This document shows positions 8,229 through 17,144 of a DNA stretch of 64,000 nt, piece by piece (positions within the stretch are counted from its first letter, which is position 1; every line of letters begins with the position of its first letter). The DNA is taken from assembly GCA_016710935.1 (NCBI GenBank), contig JADJTY010000009.1, positions 259,016 through 323,015 of the forward strand, given 5' to 3'. A model generated the notes under the pieces. It made no database searches, was not told the origin of the DNA, and saw nothing but the letters and a program-made list of their open reading frames with translations. A program made the translations under genes and the position numbers. The DNA is from Chitinophagaceae bacterium. GTDB taxonomy: Bacteria; Bacteroidota; Bacteroidia; Chitinophagales; Chitinophagaceae.

Positions 8229-10628
8229 ATGAACGACAAGTTTTATTTGCAGGGCGGAGAAGATGAGATGGAGTTTATGCCCATCATTCCCTTGAACGAA
8301 GAAGATGATGCAAGTGCTGATGATCAACCTATTCCGGATGTTATTCCACTTTTAGCTTTAAGAAATACAGTGCTTTTTCCTGGTGTTGTAATTCCCATAA
8401 CTGTTGGCCGGGATAAGAGTATAAAGGCGGTAACTGATGCTTATAAGGCTGACAAATTGATAGGTGTTGTTGCGCAAAAAGACAGTACCGTTGAAGAGCC
8501 CACTGTAAGCGACCTGGAAGATATTGGTACCGTGGCAAAAATTGCCAAGCTGATCAAAATGCCCGATGGCGGAACAACCATCATCATACAAGGCCGTAAG
8601 CGTTGCAAAATTGAAGAGATCACCAGCGACGATCCGTATTTTAAGGCAAAGATCACTGTGTTAACCGATGAAGCTTTAAAAGACGACGCAGATTTTGACG
8701 CCATGATCGGAAGCATTAAAGACCTGGCCGGACAGATCATCAATTTATCTCCCAACCTGCCCAGCGAAGCAGCAATCATTTTAAAGAATATTGAGAATCC
8801 TTCGTTCCTCATTCACTTTGTAAGCAGCAACCTTAATAGTGATATCAAGGAAAAGCAACGACTGCTGGAGATCAGCAGCATTAAAGCCCGTGCCGAACTG
8901 CTGATGAACCTGATGCAGACCGAACTGCAATACACCGAACTGAAGAATAAGGTTACCAATAAAACCAGGGCCGAACTGGATAAGCAGCAGCGTGAATATT
9001 TTCTGCAACAGCAAATGAAAGCCATTAAGGACGAACTGGGTGGTGATAATGTAGCTGAGGTAAAAGACATGCTAAAGAAGGCCGAGAACAAAAAATGGCC
9101 CGCAGCAGCTAAGGAGATGTTTACCAAAGGGGCCGAGAAACTTGAGCGTATGCATCCATCCACGCCCGATTACTCGGTTGTGTACAATCACCTGGATTTG
9201 ATGCTTGACCTGCCCTGGGATGAATATACGGAAGACTCATACGACCTGAAAAAGGCTAAGAAGATACTGGACCTGGATCATTATGGCATGCAGAAAATAA
9301 AGGAGCGTATTTTAGAATACCTGGCCGTTTTAAAGCTGAAGGGAGATATGAAATCGCCCATACTTTGTTTCCTGGGCCCTCCGGGTATTGGTAAAACAAG
9401 TTTGGGAAAAAGTATTGCGGCAGCTATACAAAGAAAGTATGTACGGGTGAGCCTGGGAGGACTTCATGATGAGAGCGAGATACGGGGTCATCGTAAAACT
9501 TATATCGGCGCCATGCCCGGCCGCATCTTACAATCTATACGCAAGGTAAAGTCAAGCAACCCGGTCATGATCCTGGATGAGATCGACAAAGTAGGTGCCG
9601 ACCACCGCGGCGATCCATCATCAGCTTTGCTGGAAGTTTTAGACCCGGAACAGAATAATACCTTTTACGATAACTACCTGGAGTTGGAATATGACCTGAG
9701 TAAAGTATTGTTCATAGCCACTGCAAACAACTTAAGTAATATACCAGCACCTTTACGTGATAGATTGGAAATCATAGATTTAAGTGGTTATGCTGTAGAG
9801 GAAAAAATTGAAATTGCAAAACGTCATTTAATGCCCAAACAAAAAGAAATGCACGGGCTAAAAGACATTAGTTTTAAATTAAGCGATACTGTTCTTGAGA
9901 AAATGATACAGGATTATACCCGGGAAAGTGGCGTACGGGAACTGGACAGGCAGCTTGCCAGCATCATGCGTTACCAGGCTAAAGAACTGGTGATCAAAGG
10001 CAAATTAAAAGCCACCATCACCAACCATGATGTTGAGAAGATTTTGGGCAAGCCCAGGTACAGTAACGACCTGTACAAGATCGCCAATATGCCTGGTGTG
10101 GCCGTTGGTTTGGCCTGGACCTATGTTGGTGGTGATATTTTATTTATTGAAACCCAACTGAGCGATGGTAAAGGTGAATTGAAGCTAACCGGTAACCTGG
10201 GTAATGTGATGAAGGAAAGTGCCAGCACTGCCCTCACCTACCTGGAAGCCAATTGTAAAAAAGTAGATATTGCCCCGGAGTTATTTCATAAAAAAGATAC
10301 GCATATACACGTGCCCGAAGGTGCCACGCCCAAAGATGGCCCAAGTGCGGGCATTACGATGCTGAGTGCATTGGCCAGTGCCTTCACCGGTCGCAAAATA
10401 AAACCTTACCTGGCCATGACCGGGGAGATCACTTTACGTGGACAGGTGTTGCCTGTTGGAGGTATCAAAGAAAAAGTGCTGGCAGCACGTCGTGCCGGTC
10501 TAAAAGAAATCATCATGTGCTGGCAAAACGAAAAAGATGTGGAAGAAATAAACCCGCAATATATTAAAGGCATTAAATTTCATTATGTAAAGACGATGCA
10601 GCAGGTGCTCGATCTGGCTTTAACATAA
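8229..10628 (+). CDS. lon: ATP-dependent protease Lon
   Basis: A cytosolic AAA+ serine protease that degrades damaged and regulatory proteins. The ATG at 8229 (MNDKFYLQGG) is preferred to the GTG at 8220. The N-terminal substrate-binding domain begins IPLLALRNTVLFPGVVIPI. Walker A is GPPGIGKTSLGKS at about residue 383, and Walker B is PVMILDEIDKVG. The S16 protease domain carries the catalytic Ser in PKDGPSAGITM (about residue 706) and the catalytic Lys in LPVGGIKEKVLAA (about 747). Total length is close to 800 residues, normal for LonA. It is a single gene ending in a strong terminator. Confidence 0.97.
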   Translation: MNDKFYLQGGEDEMEFMPIIPLNEEDDASADDQPIPDVIPLLALRNTVLFPGVVIPITVGRDKSIKAVTDAYKADKLIGVVAQKDSTVEEPTVSDLEDIGTVAKIAKLIKMPDGGTTIIIQGRKRCKIEEITSDDPYFKAKITVLTDEALKDDADFDAMIGSIKDLAGQIINLSPNLPSEAAIILKNIENPSFLIHFVSSNLNSDIKEKQRLLEISSIKARAELLMNLMQTELQYTELKNKVTNKTRAELDKQQREYFLQQQMKAIKDELGGDNVAEVKDMLKKAENKKWPAAAKEMFTKGAEKLERMHPSTPDYSVVYNHLDLMLDLPWDEYTEDSYDLKKAKKILDLDHYGMQKIKERILEYLAVLKLKGDMKSPILCFLGPPGIGKTSLGKSIAAAIQRKYVRVSLGGLHDESEIRGHRKTYIGAMPGRILQSIRKVKSSNPVMILDEIDKVGADHRGDPSSALLEVLDPEQNNTFYDNYLELEYDLSKVLFIATANNLSNIPAPLRDRLEIIDLSGYAVEEKIEIAKRHLMPKQKEMHGLKDISFKLSDTVLEKMIQDYTRESGVRELDRQLASIMRYQAKELVIKGKLKATITNHDVEKILGKPRYSNDLYKIANMPGVAVGLAWTYVGGDILFIETQLSDGKGELKLTGNLGNVMKESASTALTYLEANCKKVDIAPELFHKKDTHIHVPEGATPKDGPSAGITMLSALASAFTGRKIKPYLAMTGEITLRGQVLPVGGIKEKVLAARRAGLKEIIMCWQNEKDVEEINPQYIKGIKFHYVKTMQQVLDLALT

Positions 10629-10726
10629 AATTTATAAAAACCACACAACCATTCGTATTGTTTACCCGTATATAAGACAGTTTAAGCTATCAACAGGTTT
10701 CATGTTGGTTGTTTTAAGGGTTAAAG

Positions 10727-10758
10727 AAATTCCCTCCTGTTCTCAGGAGGGAATTTTT
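10727..10758 (+). terminator. intrinsic terminator after lon
   Basis: A perfect 13-bp stem (AAATTCCCTCCTG / CAGGAGGGAATTT) with a 4-base loop, ending in a T-run. It lies about 100 bases after the lon stop codon. Confidence 0.85.
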
Positions 10759-10855
10759 ATGTGTCAGGCCTCTACCAATACGCTTAATTCCGGTCATGGC
10801 TTAACTGGTAAATACAACTTTAAAGTTTAATATTACTTGCAGTGGCCAGACACAT

Positions 10856-11320
10856 TTACCTGTGCCTCTCCATCCAATCCACTTCCTTCTTTGTAGTAAA
10901 TGCCTGCACAATGGCAATTAAGAAAAGCATTGCCACATTGCCAGCCAGGTAGGTAAGACCAAGACCATAGTAACCTGTTATGTCTGTATTGAATTTTGTA
11001 AAGAACGAGATCATATCAAAAACCAAAACCGCGAGGCTTATTAAAAACCCTGCAACAAATATAATTTGAGATATAATTTTTACTGCAGGGGCAGGATGTT
11101 TTTTGGTTCTTTTAAAAAAGATAAAATAAACCGACATAAAAATGGCTGGTGCCAGCGTAACTACCCCCAAGCCAAAAGTAATATCGGCAACCGTAGAAGA
11201 AACCAGTTTGGAGATTCCGTAAAAGGCGGCAATAACCAAACCCAGCAGCACGGGCACACAAAGAAAAAGCAAAAATATAAGTGCGTAGAGTTTGGAGTAT
11301 TTAATAAACCGGTCTTCCAT
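10856..11320 (-). CDS. small integral membrane protein, four predicted TM segments
   Basis: A 154-residue protein I do not recognise. Four hydrophobic segments are visible: about 10-35 (LYALIFLLFLCVPVLLGLVI), 40-65, 80-105 (IISQIIFVAGFLISLAVLV) and 120-145 (YGLGLTYLAGNVAMLFLIAIV), with Lys/Arg-rich loops between. The C-terminus KEVDWMERHR is charged. No catalytic motif is seen. It lies 47 bases downstream of the M42 peptidase gene on the same strand, so the two may be co-transcribed. The function is unknown. Confidence 0.7.
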   Translation of the reverse strand: MEDRFIKYSKLYALIFLLFLCVPVLLGLVIAAFYGISKLVSSTVADITFGLGVVTLAPAIFMSVYFIFFKRTKKHPAPAVKIISQIIFVAGFLISLAVLVFDMISFFTKFNTDITGYYGLGLTYLAGNVAMLFLIAIVQAFTTKKEVDWMERHR

Positions 11321-11367
11321 CTTGTTCTATTGTGCTACTGTAAATAACAGTTTTAAAAATGATAAGT

Positions 11368-12468
11368 TTAAAAATAACTCAGCTTTGTTTTTGGGTTTAA
11401 CGTCAATAATGTTTCATACATCAGCCTGATGGTATTTTCTATATCAGATTTATGCAGCATCTCCACCGTTGTATGCATATAACGTAAAGGAATTGAAATC
11501 AAAGCCGAGGGGCAGCCATCATTGGCATAAGCAAAAGAATCGGTATCGGTACCGGTGCTTCTGCTTACGGTATTAAACTGCACATCGATCTTATTTTTTA
11601 CTGCTGTAGCTTTTATAATATCCAGCAGTTTATTATGTACAGCGGGGCCATAAGTAAGCGAGGGGCCTTTACCACAACTGCATTCGCCCTGTATCATTTT
11701 ATTGATCATCGGCGTAGTGGTATCATGTGTAACATCAGTAATGATGGCAATATCCGGTTTGATCCGGCGGGCAATCATTTCTGCACCACGTAAACCAATT
11801 TCTTCCTGCACCGCGTTCACCACATATAAACCAAAAGGTAATTTCTTTTTGTGCTCTTTAAGCAAACGGGCCACCTCGGCAATCATAAAGCCACCTACCC
11901 TGTTATCAAATGCACGGCCTATCAAATAATCGTAAGCAATTTCTTCATAACCTTCTTCGTAAGTGGCAACAGCACCAATATGTATACCCAGGGCTTCTAC
12001 TTCTTTTTTGTTGCGGGCCCCGCAATCTAAAAACAGGTTTTCTACTTTTGGCTGGGTCTCTTTATCGGCATTCATCCGGGTATGTATGGCCGGCCAGCCA
12101 AATACAGCCTTCACTATTCCTTTTTTACCATGAATGATCACACGCATGGATGGTGCGATCTGGTGATCTACACCGCCATTGCGTTTCAGGTATATTAATC
12201 CTTCGGGTGAGATATAATTTACAAACCAGCTTATTTCATCGGCATGGGCTTCTATCACCACCTTAAAAGGTGCATCAGGATTTATTACACCCACAGCCGT
12301 ACCGTATGGATCGGTAAATGTTGTATCCACATATGGCTTAACATATTCAAGCCATAATTTTTGTCCGCTGCTTTCAAAACCAGTTGGTGATGGGTTGTTG
12401 ATGTAGTTTTTTAAAAAACTGTAAGAATTACCGGTAAGTATACTTTTTGTTTTTTTTGCTTTTGCCAT
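11368..12468 (-). CDS. M42 family metallopeptidase (glutamyl aminopeptidase / CelM type)
   Basis: A 366-residue cytosolic aminopeptidase of the co-catalytic di-zinc M42 family, which forms tetrahedral TET particles in known members. Visible metal and catalytic features: VIEAHADEISWF (His-x-Asp), GRAFDNRVGG (bridging Asp), VQEEIGLRGA (Glu-Glu pair, catalytic base and zinc ligand), TDVTHDTT (Asp ligand), and a final His in SIPLRYMHTTVEML. The length is normal. The start is ATG at 12468, with a TAATTTTG box 20 bases upstream. It is followed closely by the small membrane protein gene. Confidence 0.93.
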   Translation of the reverse strand: MAKAKKTKSILTGNSYSFLKNYINNPSPTGFESSGQKLWLEYVKPYVDTTFTDPYGTAVGVINPDAPFKVVIEAHADEISWFVNYISPEGLIYLKRNGGVDHQIAPSMRVIIHGKKGIVKAVFGWPAIHTRMNADKETQPKVENLFLDCGARNKKEVEALGIHIGAVATYEEGYEEIAYDYLIGRAFDNRVGGFMIAEVARLLKEHKKKLPFGLYVVNAVQEEIGLRGAEMIARRIKPDIAIITDVTHDTTTPMINKMIQGECSCGKGPSLTYGPAVHNKLLDIIKATAVKNKIDVQFNTVSRSTGTDTDSFAYANDGCPSALISIPLRYMHTTVEMLHKSDIENTIRLMYETLLTLNPKTKLSYF

Positions 12469-12487
12469 AAAAATTATTGATTTGCCG

Positions 12488-12495
12488 CAAAATTA
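12488..12495 (-). promoter_or_regulatory. -7 promoter box for the M42 peptidase gene
   Basis: The minus strand reads TAATTTTG, a full TAnnTTTG match, about 20 bases upstream of the ATG at 12468. Confidence 0.45.
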
Positions 12496-12540
12496 CTTAG
12501 AAGCAGTCTAAAAACAGTATTTATAAACTATGTCATAGCT

Positions 12541-12628
12541 TTTTGGCCACGAATACACTAATTAACACGAATAATACAGTACTATTCTTGAAAATTCATG
12601 TTATGCCTGCCGACTTATCGTGGCAAAA
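12541..12628. repeat. short non-coding unit with inverted ends (CCACGAAT family)
   Basis: About 88 bases bounded by TTTTGGCCACGA on the left and TCGTGGCAAAA on the right, which pair apart from one extra G. CACTAATTAACACGAAT-type filler lies just inside the left end. It carries no gene and sits between two minus-strand genes. Confidence 0.5.
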
Positions 12629-12664
12629 AATTTAAATGGGTTAAGTTGTAATCCTTAAAGTTAT

Positions 12665-13495
12665 TTAAACACTGGCAATGTATGTAGCAAGTGCCGAAAA
12701 TAACATCATACCATCTACAAAGAAATAATAAAAAAGATAACTGCGTTTTTTATTAGAATAAAAGTATACGGCCAGCAAAGCAAGTGTTGAAACCTGCAGG
12801 GCTATAGATTGCGGCAGCGTGATACCATAATTTCTGAAGAAGAAATTAGAGATAAACAATAAAACAAATATCAGGTAAATGAGGATTCGGAGCATTAATG
12901 GCTGAAGGTCGGTTGCCAGGCTGCGCAAGCCTCTTATCTTATCCATTTCTTTATCTCTGTTATCAAAGATTATACAGAGCATCAGCATAAACAGAAACCG
13001 GCGGGTGATAATAAAGATATCTGTGCTATTTAAAAGCCCATAATCTTTTTCCAGGGGAATTATTACCGTTACATAGGTCCAGGTAAAAGCCAGTAGAATG
13101 GTTTTTAACACCCCGGCTTTACGGGTAAATTTTAAATCAGGAAAAGGCAACAGCGGTACCGCATATATTATGGTTAATACAGCAGCTGTGATCACAAAAT
13201 GCAAAGGAATGGAAGACTGCAATAAACAATACAGCAAACCAATGGAAGAAATGAACAGCAGCAATAAACCTGTTGCTTCTTTCTTCCACAGGCCTGGTAT
13301 ATTTTTTTTTGAAGTAAAAGAGCATTTACTCAATATCCAGTAAAAATTATAGCTACAGAGTGTTGAAAAGAAAATAAATCCGTAAACAAACAGGTTGAAG
13401 TTGAGTTTTAATAACAGGGCTGTCTGGAAAGTAAGCGCCACAGCGCAAACTGCAATAAAAATAGAATGAGATAAGATGAAATGCAGCCACTTCAT
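12665..13495 (-). CDS. UbiA-like prenyltransferase-fold membrane protein
   Basis: A 276-residue, mostly hydrophobic protein with about eight or nine TM segments. IIFDNRDKEMDKIRGLRSLA in a cytosolic loop resembles the second Asp-rich motif (DxxxD) of UbiA-superfamily prenyltransferases. The first motif (NDxxDxxxD) is not seen; the matching place reads CSYNFYWIL. It may therefore be a divergent or inactive member, of a type common in Bacteroidota. The start ATG at 13495 overlaps the stop of the lipoprotein gene by one base, suggesting translational coupling. Confidence 0.6.
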   Translation of the reverse strand: MKWLHFILSHSIFIAVCAVALTFQTALLLKLNFNLFVYGFIFFSTLCSYNFYWILSKCSFTSKKNIPGLWKKEATGLLLLFISSIGLLYCLLQSSIPLHFVITAAVLTIIYAVPLLPFPDLKFTRKAGVLKTILLAFTWTYVTVIIPLEKDYGLLNSTDIFIITRRFLFMLMLCIIFDNRDKEMDKIRGLRSLATDLQPLMLRILIYLIFVLLFISNFFFRNYGITLPQSIALQVSTLALLAVYFYSNKKRSYLFYYFFVDGMMLFSALATYIASV

Positions 13496-13962
13496 TAAGG
13501 AAGCGTATAAAAAATAAATGGCTTATCTGTTAAAATCACATTGCTTTTATTTTTGGCAAAATCCTTTACATAAATTTCAAATTGCAGGTTATCCTGGTAA
13601 GGGCGCTGACTGAAAGGCAAGTCACGGCCACCGAGTACACTAAACAGCCCTACCTCAATATTGGCTTTAAAATTTGATTTACTAACGCTTCTTAGATCCG
13701 GAAAATCAATGGAATCTTCTTTATTAGTAAGCATATTTTTTATGTACACTTTTGATATTTCTGTTGGGCTTATATTTCCCAGGTCACCTTCAGCATCTGT
13801 TATTTCAAGTACCATAATTGGCTGATCGCTGCTCCGGGTGTATGTGCTTGCTTCCCCAGGATTAAAAGATTTAAAAACAATTTGTGGGGCAGTAGTGTAT
13901 TTATCCTTTTTACAGGCCGTAAAAAACAAAATAGCTATTGCAAATAGTAAACTGTATCGCAT
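13495..13962 (-). CDS. putative lipoprotein of unknown function
   Basis: A 155-residue protein with a lipoprotein signal peptide (MRYSLLFAIAILFFTACKKD), the Cys of FTAC being the expected lipidation site. The mature part contains LEITDAEGDLGNI, as in small extracytoplasmic beta-sandwich lipoproteins of Bacteroidota, but I do not recognise a named family. It is first of a two-gene unit with the UbiA-like gene (one-base overlap) and is divergent from the LuxE-like gene. Confidence 0.75.
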   Translation of the reverse strand: MRYSLLFAIAILFFTACKKDKYTTAPQIVFKSFNPGEASTYTRSSDQPIMVLEITDAEGDLGNISPTEISKVYIKNMLTNKEDSIDFPDLRSVSKSNFKANIEVGLFSVLGGRDLPFSQRPYQDNLQFEIYVKDFAKNKSNVILTDKPFIFYTLP

Positions 13963-13992
13963 CTTTGTGTTTTAATAGTTCAAATTTAATGA

Positions 13993-15015
13993 TTGCATTT
14001 GAAACAAGGCGTTAAAAATATAGACTTCGAAAAAAGCATATTAGCTGCCCGTGATGATAATTTTAACGAATTAGCTGTTGAATTGTTCAATTATCAATAC
14101 GAACACAACAAGATTTACCGGCAATTTTGCGATACGTTAAAAATAAATGCTGCCGAAGTTGACGATGTAAAAAAGATCCCTTTTCTGCCTGTTTCATTTT
14201 TTAAAACACATACCGTAAAAACAACTGAATTTGAAACGGATACTGTATTTGAGAGCAGCGGAACTACACAGGCTATCCCAGCCAGACATTTTGTAAAAGA
14301 TATTGAACTCTACAGAAAAAGCTTTAATGCCTGCTTTGAAAAATTTTACGGCCATCCACAAAACAAATGCATCCTTGGCCTGTTGCCGTCTTACCTGGAA
14401 AGAAAAAATTCTTCGCTGGTGCTGATGGTGGATGAATTGATACAAGCCAGCAACAATCCATTAAGCGGATTTTATTTATACGATCACGAAAAACTGCACA
14501 GCACCATACTCCACAACGAATTGCTGAAACTGCCTACATTGCTGATTGGCGTTACCTATGCCCTGCTTGATTTTGCAGAGGCTTACCCCATGCAGTTGCG
14601 GCATACCATCGTGATGGAAACCGGCGGCATGAAAGGGAGGCGGGAAGAACTTACCCGAACCGAAGTGCATGCCCAGCTTCAAAAACAACTGGGCGTTAGC
14701 CTGGTGCATTCAGAGTATGGCATGACGGAATTGTTATCGCAGGCTTATTCAAAAGGCGATGGAATTTTCCATTGTCCGGGTTGGATGAAAATCGTATTAA
14801 GAGATGAAGATGATCCTTTTCATATAAGTACCGGTGCTGATATACAAAACAGGCCGAAAACAGGCCTTATTAATGTTATAGACCTGGCCAATATACACAG
14901 TTGCAGTTTTATTGCTACCGATGATGTGGGCAGATTACACGCCAATGGAAGTTTTGAAGTGCGGGGAAGGGTTGACAATAGTGATGTAAGGGGGTGTAGT
15001 TTGATGGCCATATAA
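13993..15015 (+). CDS. LuxE/PaaK-like acyl-protein synthetase
   Basis: A 340-residue adenylate-forming enzyme like the LuxE fatty-acyl-protein synthetase, which activates a carboxylate with ATP. Visible features: VPFLPVSFFK-like N-terminal segment (IPFLPVSFFKTH, about residues 62-73), the phosphate loop FESSGTTQAIPARH near 88-101, GGMKGRREELTR, VHSEYGMTELLSQAYS (the A5-like motif), and RGRVDNSDVRGCS at the end. The start is taken as TTG at 13993, since no ATG or GTG lies in frame nearby. No luxC or luxD partner is adjacent, so the substrate is unknown. Relatives in Bacteroidota are often near surface-polysaccharide genes. Confidence 0.85.
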   Translation: MHLKQGVKNIDFEKSILAARDDNFNELAVELFNYQYEHNKIYRQFCDTLKINAAEVDDVKKIPFLPVSFFKTHTVKTTEFETDTVFESSGTTQAIPARHFVKDIELYRKSFNACFEKFYGHPQNKCILGLLPSYLERKNSSLVLMVDELIQASNNPLSGFYLYDHEKLHSTILHNELLKLPTLLIGVTYALLDFAEAYPMQLRHTIVMETGGMKGRREELTRTEVHAQLQKQLGVSLVHSEYGMTELLSQAYSKGDGIFHCPGWMKIVLRDEDDPFHISTGADIQNRPKTGLINVIDLANIHSCSFIATDDVGRLHANGSFEVRGRVDNSDVRGCSLMAI

Positions 15016-15085
15016 AATTATCAACATGTTTTTGAAACCGTTGATAAAAAATTATTTAAGGCTGAATTTTTTGAATCAATACCCT

Positions 15086-15093
15086 TATCTTTG
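15086..15093 (+). promoter_or_regulatory. -7 promoter box for tRNA-Lys
   Basis: TATCTTTG is a full match to TAnnTTTG, 23 bases before the mature tRNA 5' end. A T-rich stretch with TTTTTTG lies 13 bases upstream, closer than the usual -33 spacing. Confidence 0.6.
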
Positions 15094-15115
15094 CACTCCA
15101 AAAATCAAAAAGGAT

Positions 15116-15188
15116 GAATTGGTAGCTCAGTTGGTAGAGCAATACACTTTTAATGTATGGGCCCTGGGTTCGAGTCCCAGCCAGTTCA
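15116..15188 (+). tRNA. tRNA-Lys (anticodon TTT)
   Basis: A 73-nt cloverleaf. The acceptor stem GAATTGG pairs with CCAGTTC (one G-T), discriminator A. The D-arm is GCTC..GAGC, the anticodon loop CTTTTAA has TTT, and the T-arm is CTGGG-TTCGAGT-CCCAG. The CCA end is not encoded (CAA follows), as expected with a cca gene in the window. It is flanked by a promoter box and a terminator. Confidence 0.97.
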
Positions 15189-15190
15189 CA

Positions 15191-15216
15191 AAAACCCCCG
15201 CTTGCGGGGGTTTTTT
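15191..15216 (+). terminator. intrinsic terminator after tRNA-Lys
   Basis: Stem AAAACCCCCGC / GCGGGGGTTTT with a two-base TT loop, followed by T residues, immediately after the tRNA. Confidence 0.9.
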
Positions 15217-15271
15217 ATTTAGTAAATTTGTTTAGCAGGCTAATCCGGCTAATTTTGTAATAATTAATATT

Positions 15272-16084
15272 ATGAGTGCAGATTTTTTCAAAAACAAAGT
15301 AGTTGTTATAACCGGTGGCAGTGATGGCATTGGTAAAGCATTGGTAGATACCTTAATTCCGTTGGGGGCCAAAGTGGCTACCTGTGCCCGTAACCAGGAT
15401 AAACTATACGACCTGCAGTTACTGCATTCGGGCAAATCGCTGCATACCATGGTGGCCGATGTAAGCAGTTACAACGATTGCAAAAATTTTATTGACAGTA
15501 CCATTGAGTTTTATGGCGGCATAGATATACTGATCAACAACGCCGGCATTTCTATGAGGGCGCTGGTAAAGGACCTGGATGTGGATGTTATAGAGAAAGT
15601 GATGGATATTAATTTTAAAGGAACATTGTATTGCACCAAACTGGCACTCGATTCTATTATAGAACGCAAAGGAAGTATTGTGGGTGTATCATCTATTGCC
15701 GGATACCGGGGGTTACCGGGACGCAGCGGCTACTCGGCCAGTAAATATGCAGTAACCGGATTTTTAGAAGCCTTGCGAACCGAAATGATGGATAGCGGGG
15801 TAAATGTAATGTGGGTTTGCCCTGGCTTTACTTCATCCAATATCCGCTACCGGGCATTAAATAAAAAAGGCAATTCCCAGGGCCAAAGCCCCATGGATGA
15901 AGGAAGGATGATGAGTTCGGAAAAATGTGCCGGACTTATTTTACGAGCCATAGAAAAGAGAAAAAGGACCATAGTACTTACTTTCAAAGGAAAGCAAACT
16001 GTTTTATTAAACAGGTTTTTCCCTTCTCTGACAGACAGGCTGGTAAAAAACTTCTTCTTTAAAAATGGAGAACTCATACGTTAA
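15272..16084 (+). CDS. short-chain dehydrogenase/reductase (SDR)
   Basis: A 270-residue classical SDR with a Rossmann NAD(P)-binding fold. The cofactor loop is TGGSDGIGKAL (TGxxxGIG) near residues 14-24, then DILINNAGISM, VSSIAGYRGLPGRSGYSASKYAV with the catalytic Ser, Tyr and Lys, and VCPGFTSSNI. The basic C-terminus resembles membrane-associated SDRs of the DHRS7/ketoreductase type. The substrate is unknown. The start is ATG at 15272. It is followed by a TTAATCCGT repeat and the SAM hydrolase gene. Confidence 0.92.
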   Translation: MSADFFKNKVVVITGGSDGIGKALVDTLIPLGAKVATCARNQDKLYDLQLLHSGKSLHTMVADVSSYNDCKNFIDSTIEFYGGIDILINNAGISMRALVKDLDVDVIEKVMDINFKGTLYCTKLALDSIIERKGSIVGVSSIAGYRGLPGRSGYSASKYAVTGFLEALRTEMMDSGVNVMWVCPGFTSSNIRYRALNKKGNSQGQSPMDEGRMMSSEKCAGLILRAIEKRKRTIVLTFKGKQTVLLNRFFPSLTDRLVKNFFFKNGELIR

Positions 16085-16178
16085 TCCGTTGATCCGTTTA
16101 AACGTTAATCCGTTTAAACCTTAACTTGTATAACGTATTTACGGATTAACTAATTAACAAATTAACGGATTAACCAAA
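16083..16178. repeat. TTAATCCGTT quasi-tandem repeat with inverted copies
   Basis: The gap holds several copies of TTAATCCGTTTAAAC-like units followed by ACGGATTAACTAATTAAC in the opposite sense, so it can fold back on itself. It has the same character as the repeat between cca and lon. Confidence 0.65.
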
Positions 16179-16181
16179 ATA

Positions 16182-17009
16182 ATGCCTGTATTAACCCTTA
16201 CCTCCGATATTGGCCAGCAGGATTTTCTGATTGGCGCTGTTAAGGGACAATTGTTACAAATAAACCCGGCCTTTTCCTTAATTGATATTACACATAACCT
16301 GTCTCCGTTTAATTATCCGCAGTCGGCCTATGTTTGCCGCAATGCCATCAAAAACTTTTCATCGGGCACTTTTCATTTGATACTGGTTAATTTATTTGAT
16401 GAAAAACCAGAGCACCTGTTAATGGCAGAGCACAATGGCCATTTTATTGGTTGTGCCGATAATGGTTTACTAACTATGATACTGGAAGAAGCACCACAAA
16501 AGACAGTGGCACTTGCTTTGGATAAAAATCAGCAGAAAAATACCCTTTACTGTGCTTCGGTATTCGCCCATGCCTTTAACGGGTTGCATAATGGTAAAAA
16601 GATTGAAGAGATAGGTGATGCCGGTGTTTCCATTCACGTTAAAAATCCTTTGAGGCCCTTGTTGGGCAACGATTATATTGAAGGGCAGATCATTTTTATA
16701 GACAATTTTGAGAACGTGATCGTAAACATTCATCAAGACGAGTTTGAAGAACAGCGGAAAGGAAGAAGTTTTAAAATTGTGTTTAAACGGGATGAAGTAA
16801 TTGATAAGATGAGTGATACTTATGCTGATGTACCCGAAGGCGAAAAGCTGGCCTTGTTTAATGCAGCCGGATACCTGGAGATAGCCATCAACAAGGGTAA
16901 TGCTGCAGGCTTACTGGGCTTACAGGGCTTTTCGGAAAAACAATTACAACAAAGCCAGTATATGAACAGCCGGTTATTTTATCAAACTGTAAAAGTGTAT
17001 TTTGAATAA
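16182..17009 (+). CDS. SAM hydroxide adenosyltransferase family (DUF62)
   Basis: A 275-residue member of the DUF62 / SAM-dependent chlorinase-fluorinase fold. Most bacterial members hydrolyse S-adenosylmethionine to adenosine and methionine rather than halogenating. Visible features: LTSDIGQQDFLIGAVKGQL at the start (family LTDFGxxDxYVGxMKG), DITHNLSPFNYPQSAYV, NGHFIGCADNGLLTM near residue 86, and IIFIDNFENVIVNI with the conserved Asp-Asn. The chlorinase-specific insert cannot be judged by eye. The start is ATG at 16182. Confidence 0.9.
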   Translation: MPVLTLTSDIGQQDFLIGAVKGQLLQINPAFSLIDITHNLSPFNYPQSAYVCRNAIKNFSSGTFHLILVNLFDEKPEHLLMAEHNGHFIGCADNGLLTMILEEAPQKTVALALDKNQQKNTLYCASVFAHAFNGLHNGKKIEEIGDAGVSIHVKNPLRPLLGNDYIEGQIIFIDNFENVIVNIHQDEFEEQRKGRSFKIVFKRDEVIDKMSDTYADVPEGEKLALFNAAGYLEIAINKGNAAGLLGLQGFSEKQLQQSQYMNSRLFYQTVKVYFE

Positions 17010-17122
17010 GCCCCTACGTACCGATTAATCGGGAAACCTGGGAGAATAATTATTGGAAGCGTTTTTCAATACTAAAAACAAAAATGACTGTAACAATATC
17101 ACTAACATAACACAATTAATTC

Positions 17123-17136
17123 TCCGCCGCGGCGGA
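17123..17136. repeat. 14-bp perfect palindrome upstream of the sigma-factor gene
   Basis: TCCGCCGCGGCGGA is a perfect palindrome 9 bases before the TTG start at 17145. It may be an operator or part of a dispersed GC-rich repeat (compare 21904-21930). Sequence alone cannot decide. Confidence 0.4.
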
Positions 17137-17144
17137 TCAGGGGC

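Noticed and set aside
15026..15235. 69-residue open frame over tRNA-Lys
   Set aside because: It overlaps the whole tRNA gene, its promoter and terminator.
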